DNA of 64,000 nucleotides from Parabacteroides johnsonii DSM 18315 (GTDB lineage: Bacteria > Bacteroidota > Bacteroidia > Bacteroidales > Tannerellaceae), in assembly GCF_025151045.1 (NCBI RefSeq), contig NZ_CP102285.1, forward strand, positions 868,001 to 932,000. Direction: 5' to 3'. The notes beneath the pieces are model-generated. The model was given only the letters and a program-made list of their open reading frames with translations. It was not told the origin of the DNA and ran no database searches. Shown in pieces: positions 51,601-59,294 of this stretch. Positions within the stretch are counted from its first letter, which is position 1, and each line of letters opens with the position of its first letter. The position numbers and the translations under genes were made by a program.

Positions 51601-54600
51601 ATCTCATCGGGCCGATACCGCTGTAGGGGACGGTCTGTACGCCTGTCACTACCTCCTGTCCACTGAAGTAGACGGATAACTGCTGGTTGGCAGCTTGGTA
51701 GGTCATGGCTATGTGTTGCCATTCGTCCAGTTTTACGTTTAATCCTCTGGATGAGTATTCCAGTTCGCCGATACGGACTTTCAGCGTGTTGTCTTTTGCC
51801 AAAGTCAGTTCCAGTGCGTTGGTCGCGTCACCATGACTGAAGAGGGTCATATCTTGTCCGGAGGCAGATGGGTTGATCCACATTTCTACGGTCACGTCTT
51901 TGGCTTCGAGGTTGCGTGTCACCTGCGTTTCGAGGTACGAGTTGCGTCCGTCGAATGTCAGTGCCGTCGAGTGGTCACCGTTCGAGCCATTGCGGGTTCC
52001 GGTCACGCGGAAGTTCTTTACTTCTGTCATATACCCTTCGGCGATGGTCTCGTTGAAGGTCAGGCGGATTTCGTCCTCTACTCCCAACACACCGTCTGCC
52101 GGTTCGATATTGCCGAAGACGACAGGCCGTTTCGTATCCTTCACTCCGGTGATAACGGGTGATTCCTTCGTCACGAACTCGTTACCTACCTTTGAGAAGG
52201 TCACGGCGCGGATGTCGTAGTTCTGGTCCTCGGCTCCGAAGAAGCGGGTGGTGATGGTCGGACCTTCGATAAACGCTTTCGTGCCGGATGCCTCTTTGTA
52301 GTAGGCTGTGTCGGTGAAGAAGCTACAGATGTTCGTCCAGCGCGTGTCGGCTTCCGAAGAGGCCTTATACTGCACTTCGATGTGGTGGAATCCCTGGAAG
52401 TTCACGTCGAACCCGTCGATGGTCAACGGCATATAGTACTTGCCAGTCGAATCTTTCGACGAGTTGGTATTCAGCGTCCACTTGTCTGTCGGGCTTTTGA
52501 TGTTGATGTCCGAAGACGACGGGATGAAGTGGGCGGAGATGTAAACCGTGTCGGCGATGATTTCCTGGAAGCCGGTCGGGTCTGCCTGACACTGCGAACT
52601 GAGCACAATGGCCAGGTCTTCGTAGTCATACTCTGTACCTCGACGGATTTCCAATGTCTTTTGCAATACTTCGCCATAATTGACCAGGATACCACGCTTG
52701 TCTGCCAATGGTACACCGTCAATCGAAAATTTGGCACCTTTCTGGTTGGCAGCATCCACGATCGAGAGGTTGAAATAGCAACCTTCGGCTGCTTCTGACT
52801 CGTTGTAGAGGTTTAGCACGAACTTGGCTGCCTGATCGGACGGAACGTTGCTAACTACCGGTTTTTCAGCCGAGATCTTCGGGTTCTCGATTTTCAAGGT
52901 TGCTGTGTTGAGTAGGGTACCCGGATTGTAGTATTCCGTTCTCAGTTCGCCTTCATACGGACAACTGGTGGCGCCAGCTGTTGTGCGGAACACGAAGCTG
53001 CCATACTGCTTTCCTTTGACATATTCTCCCAAATCGCCGTTCCATTTGTTATTAAAATCGTCGTTTTCTTCTGGGGCTTTCACACGGAATACATCCACGC
53101 TCAGATAGTCGTCATCGCCCTCGTCAGCCAGAACGAAGCCTGCTGTGCGAGATTCTTCGGACGAACTGCTCTCTTCTGTGTCTTTCGTGCTGTAGCCCAA
53201 CTCTTCGATGGAGGCAATTAAACCAACACCGGCTACGCGGAAGCCTACATCACCTGTGGCACCTCCGCCGGCAATCAGGTTGTAGGTATAGGTATGTTCC
53301 GTCACGTGAGATAGTTGTTCAGCCTCTTCAAGCATACCACCGGCGTGGAATGAATAGTTTTTAACTAAGTCTGTTGCCTCGGCTTTTTCCCTTTCGTTTT
53401 GTGCCAACAAGTTTTCCCACTGTCGGATACTTTGGTTCAGGACATAGATGGTATCGGAAGTTCCGGAGTAAGCACCGTCGGGCCATACAACCATATAGCT
53501 ATCACCATTGGAAGCATATCCACCCTCATCCAGTTCGACGTTGTTTTCATTCTTATTGATTTTGTTGTCTTCACCATACCCTTTTTCATCGGCTTTCCGG
53601 TAGGTAATGTAGACCGGTTGATTCTGGGCATTTGCCATCGCTTTGGCTTGTGACTCCGTTGTGCCGAAAGGTGCGAACATGCTGTTACGCAGGGCACGGA
53701 TATTATTCAACAGCGTGTTCTTGATGTAAATTTGCGGGTAGGCAAAGAAGGTATCGTGATATAAACCAAGGCTTAATGCAATACGTTTTGCCAGAACAAA
53801 ATCGCCGGCTGTTGCCAATATCTGGTGCTCTTCACCATAGATACCACTATCGCTTCCGGCCTCCTCCAAACGTTTGTACTCCGTTTTGGTCATGACTGTG
53901 ATGTTATCAGCTGGGCCATAGACGATATTGCTGGTTGTGCCGAGGAACAGGTCGCCGTCGGCACCGACATACAACGGGTCATCGCTTGTCTGGTAGCGGT
54001 TGGTGGTCGTGACGGAGAAAGTTTCTCCATTGGCATTGCTGCTAGAGGCCTCCTGTTCTGCTACGATACCGACTGTGTTGATCGCTTCGTTCTTGGTGAT
54101 GAAGCCGACACCAGTCTCAAACTCACCGCCAAAATAGCTGTTGACCCGTTCGCTTCCTTTATGTGCCTTGCCGGTCGCGTACGAAGAGTGGTAGGTATAG
54201 GTCTGCCCCTTTTCACAATAGGAATAACTGTGGCTTCCGGGAGGATCGCGAAGGATGTTCATCAAGCGGATCGGACCAGCCGAGACGAAACTGCTACCGC
54301 GCGAACGTGAACCGAGAACGTAGGCTACCAACTGCTCTGCAGTAGTGCTGCCAACTGCGAAGTCCAGTTTCTTCAAGCCACCATTGGCTCCGCTAATGTC
54401 TGGGCTGTTCACCTCGATTTTCACTTCGGCCACTCCGGTATCATCGAGGGTGGCACTGCCTGCCGTTTCCTGGTTCATCTCGTTTGTGATCTTCAGGTCG
54501 CCACCTTGTGTCGGCACTTGATCTACCACGATGTTATCGCCAATGCTTTTCTTATTATAATAGTAATCCTCGTGGCTGGAAACACGGAAGATGTAGCTTG

Positions 54601-57600
54601 CTTTGTGGAAGACCGGCTTTCCAAACAGATAGCTCTTACTCTCTTTGTCGTAGAGCGTAACCTCTTGATTATCTCCATCCATAGTCGTTGTCATGAAGGT
54701 GGCATCGCCGAAGTATTCGAGTGGTTCGCCACCAGTGTATGCCAATTGCACGTAGGTCAGTGAGGGATTGACTCGGTGGTTGTAATTGAACTCAGAGTTG
54801 TAAGCGTAGCGGTGGGTTGTTCCCTCCTCGTCGGTGTATTCGGAAATTTCCCCCTCAAAGCAGTTATCCAACGTGAGTGTCTCGTTTTTTCCGTTTATAA
54901 GGTTGTCCCAACCGTCCACATGTACCTCTTCCACTTTGTATTTTTCAGGATAGAGCCAAACGATGAACTCACCGGTCTTTTTGTCCGCATGGATTAGGAT
55001 CTGCTGTTTTTGGTATTCCACATTATTGGAGTGCTTACTGTTGTAATGGACCATCAAGCTATCTTCCGGATTGGTATTCATCTCGGCAGAGGGGTATTCT
55101 TCCAAAGTCAGTTTCAGGCAGATGTTGTCGCCGAGGTTGTTTTTCGAAAGCGAGAAGCCAAGCGGTTTGTCTCTCTCGACTGTACCACCAGCCACGCGAC
55201 CGAGCAGTTTTACTTTCGTCTGATCCCAAAAGCGGAGGTCGCTCATCGGCTGTTCGAAATTGATATATTCGCCTGCTTCGCTGTTCTCGTTGATCAGCAC
55301 ACCGTCGTTTTTAAAGACGTGATTGTCTTTCACGACCTCGACACGCTGACGGCCGATAGGGACGCTGAACTCAAACTTGCCCTTATCGTTACTCCTTATC
55401 AGACTGCCGTCGCCACTGGTGGCTAATTCCCCGTTGATTTTGAACATGGCATTTTGTACTGGAATAGTACTGTTTTCGTAGAATACATAACCGTCAATCT
55501 TGATGGCTGAGTTGTCTGTAAAGTCTTGACCGGAGATTGAAGAAGTTGTGCTTCCTATGGTGACAGTCTTGGAACTCGGGTTGAACGTATGGTTCGGATA
55601 GGAGGGAGTCAGAGTGTAGGTTGAGCCATTCCCTTCGTAGGGGATACCGGTGACGGTGAATACGCCGTCTGTTCCGGTCACGCTTTTCAAACCTAACTGG
55701 TTGGAGTTTGGTACCACGTCACTGACTATGGCGTTGCTAATCGTACAGTGATTGGCATTGTAGGTCGAAGCGGTATAGGAGATGTCGTAACATTCATCTG
55801 TCACACCCTCATCGAAGCGCCAATAGGCTTTCAATCCTGTCTCGTTACCGTTTAACACGCGGTCGTAGGTACTCTTGATTTCATCCAACTCCATTGTCTT
55901 ATCCCAAAGGCGCACTTCATCGATATGTCCTTTGAAGCCTTTTCCGAGCGTTACTATGGACGGAGTAGGAGCCGGGCGGGTGGCAGGGTTTTGTGAAACC
56001 TTTTGGATGGTATCAATATAGAGTGTCCAGCTACCGGTGGTCGAATAGACGGCTGTCAGACTTGTAAAACTACCGACCTTGAGGGCTTCTGGGGCGGTCA
56101 CCCATGTTGTACCATTGTTAGCGCTGAATGCCGGTTTTCCATCTTGCAAACTTAAGCGATAAACGCTACTGTTGACGATTGTGGCATTCTGTCCTGCTGA
56201 TTCGGGACGGACGAATACCTGTACGGTGAAGTTTTCTGGTTGTTCCATCTTCTCTTTCGTCTGTACCGTACTGCTGCCGTCGAACTGCAAGCTATGTCCC
56301 GCTTGGATGTCTGTGCCGGTGAGTCTCACGACCACGCCGGGGGCGGCATCGCCGTAGGCAAAGGTAATCTTACCGCTGACTATACCGGTTGGGCTGCGGA
56401 AACCACGGTCGATAGGGGAGTTGTTGCTCACCTCTTTGCCTGCACAGATTGTTACGGCAGCGACTCGGTATTCATAGATGTAGCCAGGATGTCCTTTCTC
56501 GTCTGTATGAACATAGTTTTTTGTAGCTCCACCCTCTTTCATATCGATATTTTCCCAGTTGGCATCTTTGTCCTGCCCTTGCTTGTAGATGCGGCGGAAG
56601 ATGTAGAACTTATCGACAGCCTTGCCGTCAGTCGTCCAGTTGAGCTGTGTGTAACCGGGGTAGTAACCTTTGGAGGCGGTGAGCGTCTCAATCTGCCCCA
56701 ATACGGTCGGGACAATCGGCTCACCACTCAGTTGAGCCGGGATTTCGGATTGTATTTCAAAATTGCTGTTGCCGGGTTGTACGTAGACGGCATAGCTGTA
56801 TTCCGTACACATGGTGTTCAACTCATCGATATATTCCGTTTTCGTTGTGTCTCCTGCCGTCAGGAGGGTATGAGTAATACTTCCCATCCCGTTGTTCATG
56901 GTACGTTTGATCATAATTTTGGAATCTTTGCTCCATACGGCATTAAGACTATCCTTCTTGTTCTTCAATTCGTTTAATTTCCAAGTAATTCGAGCTTTGT
57001 TCTGCCCGTTAGGCCAATCGAAGCGTTCGGCAGTGGCGGAAACGACTTTCCGATGGGAAATGTTCTTGGTGATGGTGTCCTCTTCGCTGATATTCCATCC
57101 CCATGATTGTTGCTTGTTACGGCGGATGCGGTAGTATTGTTTCCCGTTGGCATTCTGATTGCCACTTTCATCAAGCATTTCGTAGACCTCTCTGTTTATT
57201 GAGAAATCGATAGAACCCACCAGCGTCGACGGATTGAAATCTGGGTTGTTCGCACGTTGGATTTCGAATTTGTCTCCTACTTGACAGTTTTTATCCTTGT
57301 TGTTGATTTTCCAGGTCAACTTGGTGTTACCGCCTTCCACATCCATAGCATCGAAGCCGATGGCTTGTTGGAAAGCTGGTATGGTCTGTTTGGTTGAGTA
57401 CCATTTACTATTATATTTTTTGTTCAGTTTGTATTGAACTTGGAAATCATACTCCCTTGATGTGTCATCAATATCTGCGAGCAGCGTGCCACTTGTGTTA
57501 GTGGAACTAATAGTTTTACTATCTTCAGAATTCCAAATATTGATCGGATTGTTTGGTATCGAGTAACTTAATTCATATTTTCCAGGGTTGTTACTGGAAA

Positions 57601-58210
57601 GTTGCGGGGGAGTTAATGTTGGATTGTTGAATGAACGGCCTTTAGCGGAACCTATTTCATCATTGAACTCCTGATCCTTTTGGTTGTTTACCGTAATATC
57701 TACATCTACCTTGAACTTCATATCTACCCCCTCATAATCTTTCGGATAGTACCAGTCGAAGGTCATATAGGTGATATACTTCCCATCGCGGTTAAATTCA
57801 TACCAGTGGTCTCCTCCTTCAGCTGTTTCTGTGCCATCTTTACTCTTGAATTCGAAATAGCCTTTGTGCAGGGTTACATTTGCTCTTGCTACAGGCACAT
57901 CCACACCTGTAGTTGGGGAGCCGTATGTCATGATTTCTGTACCATTGACATATAGATGTCCGTCTCCAGGTTTTACATATTCGTTATCTCCGTCATCATC
58001 ATAAAAGATAATCTTGAATGTCACATATCCATCTTGAGGATGATCTGTAACAACGTAATTGCTTTTTTTCGTCAGATTCCAGTCTGCCGCCTCAGCCTGC
58101 TGTCCTATCCCCAGCAGTACCATTCCCAGCAGCCAAATGCCGATTTTAGACCGGTATCGGTCTAAAACAAGCAATATTGTCGATTTTAGATTTTTTATTA
58201 ATAAATTCAT
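48641..58210 (-). CDS. Giant LamG-domain surface protein with T9SS type A sorting signal
   Basis: The 3189-residue protein has a signal peptide (about 22-42, LLGMVLLGIGQQAEA). Fibronectin-III-like segments follow (about 200-600), then carboxypeptidase-like regulatory modules (near 605 and 905) and three LamG-type jelly-roll domains (about 637-824, 2073-2279, 2280-2475). A bacterial Ig-like domain lies near 2030, a BACON-like segment near 2560-2680 and two AFxGGxC-type domains (about 2690-2800 and 3000-3090). The C terminus (3106-3189) begins VYPNPF and ends GIYMATVIINGERHVYKISKR-like, the hallmark of type IX secretion cargo. LamG domains bind glycans, so adhesion or matrix binding is likely. 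The start at 58210 was chosen because it gives a proper signal peptide; the frame is open to 58264. Confidence 0.85.
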   Translation of the reverse strand: MNLLIKNLKSTILLVLDRYRSKIGIWLLGMVLLGIGQQAEAADWNLTKKSNYVVTDHPQDGYVTFKIIFYDDDGDNEYVKPGDGHLYVNGTEIMTYGSPTTGVDVPVARANVTLHKGYFEFKSKDGTETAEGGDHWYEFNRDGKYITYMTFDWYYPKDYEGVDMKFKVDVDITVNNQKDQEFNDEIGSAKGRSFNNPTLTPPQLSSNNPGKYELSYSIPNNPINIWNSEDSKTISSTNTSGTLLADIDDTSREYDFQVQYKLNKKYNSKWYSTKQTIPAFQQAIGFDAMDVEGGNTKLTWKINNKDKNCQVGDKFEIQRANNPDFNPSTLVGSIDFSINREVYEMLDESGNQNANGKQYYRIRRNKQQSWGWNISEEDTITKNISHRKVVSATAERFDWPNGQNKARITWKLNELKNKKDSLNAVWSKDSKIMIKRTMNNGMGSITHTLLTAGDTTKTEYIDELNTMCTEYSYAVYVQPGNSNFEIQSEIPAQLSGEPIVPTVLGQIETLTASKGYYPGYTQLNWTTDGKAVDKFYIFRRIYKQGQDKDANWENIDMKEGGATKNYVHTDEKGHPGYIYEYRVAAVTICAGKEVSNNSPIDRGFRSPTGIVSGKITFAYGDAAPGVVVRLTGTDIQAGHSLQFDGSSTVQTKEKMEQPENFTVQVFVRPESAGQNATIVNSSVYRLSLQDGKPAFSANNGTTWVTAPEALKVGSFTSLTAVYSTTGSWTLYIDTIQKVSQNPATRPAPTPSIVTLGKGFKGHIDEVRLWDKTMELDEIKSTYDRVLNGNETGLKAYWRFDEGVTDECYDISYTASTYNANHCTISNAIVSDVVPNSNQLGLKSVTGTDGVFTVTGIPYEGNGSTYTLTPSYPNHTFNPSSKTVTIGSTTSSISGQDFTDNSAIKIDGYVFYENSTIPVQNAMFKINGELATSGDGSLIRSNDKGKFEFSVPIGRQRVEVVKDNHVFKNDGVLINENSEAGEYINFEQPMSDLRFWDQTKVKLLGRVAGGTVERDKPLGFSLSKNNLGDNICLKLTLEEYPSAEMNTNPEDSLMVHYNSKHSNNVEYQKQQILIHADKKTGEFIVWLYPEKYKVEEVHVDGWDNLINGKNETLTLDNCFEGEISEYTDEEGTTHRYAYNSEFNYNHRVNPSLTYVQLAYTGGEPLEYFGDATFMTTTMDGDNQEVTLYDKESKSYLFGKPVFHKASYIFRVSSHEDYYYNKKSIGDNIVVDQVPTQGGDLKITNEMNQETAGSATLDDTGVAEVKIEVNSPDISGANGGLKKLDFAVGSTTAEQLVAYVLGSRSRGSSFVSAGPIRLMNILRDPPGSHSYSYCEKGQTYTYHSSYATGKAHKGSERVNSYFGGEFETGVGFITKNEAINTVGIVAEQEASSSNANGETFSVTTTNRYQTSDDPLYVGADGDLFLGTTSNIVYGPADNITVMTKTEYKRLEEAGSDSGIYGEEHQILATAGDFVLAKRIALSLGLYHDTFFAYPQIYIKNTLLNNIRALRNSMFAPFGTTESQAKAMANAQNQPVYITYRKADEKGYGEDNKINKNENNVELDEGGYASNGDSYMVVWPDGAYSGTSDTIYVLNQSIRQWENLLAQNEREKAEATDLVKNYSFHAGGMLEEAEQLSHVTEHTYTYNLIAGGGATGDVGFRVAGVGLIASIEELGYSTKDTEESSSSEESRTAGFVLADEGDDDYLSVDVFRVKAPEENDDFNNKWNGDLGEYVKGKQYGSFVFRTTAGATSCPYEGELRTEYYNPGTLLNTATLKIENPKISAEKPVVSNVPSDQAAKFVLNLYNESEAAEGCYFNLSIVDAANQKGAKFSIDGVPLADKRGILVNYGEVLQKTLEIRRGTEYDYEDLAIVLSSQCQADPTGFQEIIADTVYISAHFIPSSSDINIKSPTDKWTLNTNSSKDSTGKYYMPLTIDGFDVNFQGFHHIEVQYKASSEADTRWTNICSFFTDTAYYKEASGTKAFIEGPTITTRFFGAEDQNYDIRAVTFSKVGNEFVTKESPVITGVKDTKRPVVFGNIEPADGVLGVEDEIRLTFNETIAEGYMTEVKNFRVTGTRNGSNGDHSTALTFDGRNSYLETQVTRNLEAKDVTVEMWINPSASGQDMTLFSHGDATNALELTLAKDNTLKVRIGELEYSSRGLNVKLDEWQHIAMTYQAANQQLSVYFSGQEVVTGVQTVPYSGIGPMRFGRSLKGGNYFAGQMHEARVWTKVVEMTDLIANSLRIYTGREAGLLAYYRMNEGKGDMAMDKSQGATAYMYGATWSTQDGKSLSFNGKDAIAVVNSSRVAITGSSDYTLEFWFKAAADQKEDAALVANGKGVGEESNGNTNKVFVGFVDNELLFRNNGYEQKVAGNFRDGAWHHFVLAVNRTAGNAQIFMDGVLNSYFDASNVGGFSATQLYAGARRWTEAEQIVNHTDMHLDGAIDELRIWNMALPASTVSNNYNISPEGTEMGLMMYLPFSKYITNSANIQELVYSGDDLVTDSTLVTLEKAVATSEVPPVCKKAPETSIPFTFVVNKDALVINLMDTPEAIEKTTVNFTVKDVSDLNGNLMESPVTWSAYIDRNQLKWSEKSVTKEKKLNATMTFAVDVENHGGTVKNFTIEGLPAWLDAMPESGSIDPQGRETILFTVDEGTNVGRYDEVIYVKGDNNVAESLPVTLKVFDEQPDWTVNPGDFAYNMNVYGRIRFNKLFSADAEDMLAAFDAGGRCIGVANSQYLKDNDMWYVFLTVYSNTNRLAANQIEFRSWDASTGLVYTAYPSEEISFESDKVWGTASAPIIFDGEERVVQNIDLIKGWNWISYNVASELFSDPASVLSKAIFAGDEQVKDETNGIYMTYDGVRKQWVNNDPAQALKFDNRHMFLLQSPMVQKLSVSGLAIHEKENLKLDILPNWNYISYLSTVNLPISEALAGFEAMEGDIIKSQDRFSMYGETTGWLGSLTYLEPGKGYMLFSKNKTTLTYPDVTAGTTTRSTISTRSAGMPVETMAEQAGQYAANMSVVATVADNMPLYSGDRLLAYANGELRAEAMVTERPSDGESLFFLSVGGDRNEGISFALERGGEIIAETSPMLDYAANTVRGDIEQPMIIDFINDLEISVYPNPFEHELNFMLNAKSGDKVEIMLYTMAGQMFHRYQTTAAADGYIHHRYHAAADMSKGIYMATVIINGERHVYKISKR

Positions 58211-58235
58211 ATTTATTACGTTTGTTGTTCTTTTG

Positions 58236-58427
58236 TTAATCTTTGTTTTGTTCAAACAGTACATCTTTTGTACTTAGATGAGCATTGTCCGCAGTTTTCA
58301 GCATCGGTTTTATCGCAAATGCGATTACAGTTACTACAGATCGCCATTTGATTAGCTGAATCAAATCATCCTTATTATTAACCGTCGCACTCTTGCCGGC
58401 CATCCAATCTTTGTGTGTGTTTAGCAT
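58236..58427 (-). CDS. Possible small protein upstream of the giant gene (63 residues)
   Basis: ATG at 58427 opens a 63-codon frame (start MLNTHKDWMAGKSATVNNKD) ending 25 bp before the giant gene's start. One hydrophobic stretch (SVVTVIAFAIKPML) is present. No ribosome site is visible and I recognise no family. It may be a small operon member or a chance frame in a long leader. Confidence 0.3.
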   Translation of the reverse strand: MLNTHKDWMAGKSATVNNKDDLIQLIKWRSVVTVIAFAIKPMLKTADNAHLSTKDVLFEQNKD

Positions 58428-58471
58428 ATTATATATTGTATAAATTAAAAATTTCGTTCTGTCAAAATGAT

Positions 58472-58543
58472 ACTACTATCCCATGTAAATCGGATTACTA
58501 CCCCATCTTTTTGGAATTACTATAGCGGGTAATATTTTTTAAC
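58472..58543 (+). repeat. GCGGGTAATAT repeat element, copy A
   Basis: Three 22-bp units begin at 58472 (ACTACTATCCCAT), 58494 (ATTACTACCCCAT) and 58516 (ATTACTATAGCGGGTAATAT), and the element ends TTTTTTAAC. CTGTCAAAATG precedes them. It is the best-preserved copy and lies in the divergent region between the giant gene and the TPR-AraC regulator. Confidence 0.7.
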
Positions 58544-58608
58544 GTTTCTTCTCGACATTGAATACCCCTTTTTCCTTGTCAGAATGTCAAACTGTTATTG
58601 TCTGGAAA

Positions 58609-58662
58609 AAGACGAAGCCCGGAGGTTTTCCGAATGTCGGCGGAATGGCCGGACTTCGTCTT
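58609..58662. other. Long hairpin in the divergent region
   Basis: AAGACGAAG (58609-58617) and CTTCGTCTT (58654-58662) pair perfectly, with an inner CCGG/CCGG. The loop contains a further TTTTCCG/CGGCGGAA-like pairing. No gene ends here, so it is not an ordinary terminator. It may belong to a small RNA or a 5' leader. Between this and 58930 the sequence has only the operator-like repeats listed next. Confidence 0.45.
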
Positions 58663-58742
58663 GTGGATATTGCGATTTGACCGGCTTATACCGGCGGGTT
58701 AGAATTGCGGCATAAAGGTCGGGGATGGATTCGGAATGACTA

Positions 58743-58843
58743 TGACAAATAGTCCCTATAGGCGATAAATACTCCCTCGAATGTGTGGTAGCGCTTGATT
58801 TTTAACCTTGAGGACAATTTGTCATAAACTTGTGACAAATTGT
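58743..58843. promoter_or_regulatory. Operator-like repeats TGACAAATnGT
   Basis: ACAATTTGTCA (58814-58824) and TGACAAATTGT (58833-58843) form a perfect 11-bp inverted repeat with an 8-bp spacer. A third half-site, TGACAAATAGT, is at 58743-58753. They lie 90-190 bp before the small membrane-protein ORF and some 450 bp before the TPR-AraC regulator. They are reasonable candidates for its binding sites. Confidence 0.45.
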
Positions 58844-58929
58844 GATATCTTACTGGTGGATTGGTTTGCAGGGAAATGAAAGAAATGTTTTTTTTGTGGT
58901 TTGTTATGCAACCCTTTAATTAATTAATC

Positions 58930-59136
58930 ATGAATTTTATACGGATAACAGCAGATGGAAATTTCCCCGAAACAATCACGCTCGATGCAGGAGAGATCCT
59001 GTTGCTTGTAGTCGTGATCCTGGTTTTGGTTGATATTGTCTTTCTGTTGGTCATGAAACATAAATATACGGTTAGGTTTAAAAACCGCAAACTCCGGGAT
59101 CTTATCGACGAGCTGATTCGTATGCGTGGCGGATGA
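58930..59136 (+). CDS. Small single-span membrane protein (68 residues)
   Basis: The predicted product has a polar N terminus (MNFIRITADGNFPE), one strong membrane segment (about 23-43, EILLLVVVILVLVDIVFLLV) and a basic C-terminal tail (KNRKLRDLIDELIRMRGG). The composition looks like a real membrane protein. No family is recognised. It lies in the same direction as the TPR-AraC regulator, 158 bp upstream, and may be functionally linked to it. Confidence 0.5.
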   Translation: MNFIRITADGNFPETITLDAGEILLLVVVILVLVDIVFLLVMKHKYTVRFKNRKLRDLIDELIRMRGG

Positions 59137-59267
59137 AGAGGAGGCGTGCTGTCTGCAACTGGTCAAAGTCGGTATGGCATGCGAAATGTTTGCCGTCAAC
59201 CAGCTTCCGTTGTGGGTACTGGAGTTTTTGTATTGAAGTAATGTTTCTGAATATAACTTTTTTGTAG

Positions 59268-59275
59268 TAAGTTTG
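59268..59275 (+). promoter_or_regulatory. -7 box for the TPR-AraC regulator
   Basis: TAAGTTTG matches TAnnTTTG exactly and is 20 bp before the ATG at 59295, giving a very short leader. Confidence 0.45.
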
Positions 59276-59294
59276 CCCCCCTAAAAACAAATAC

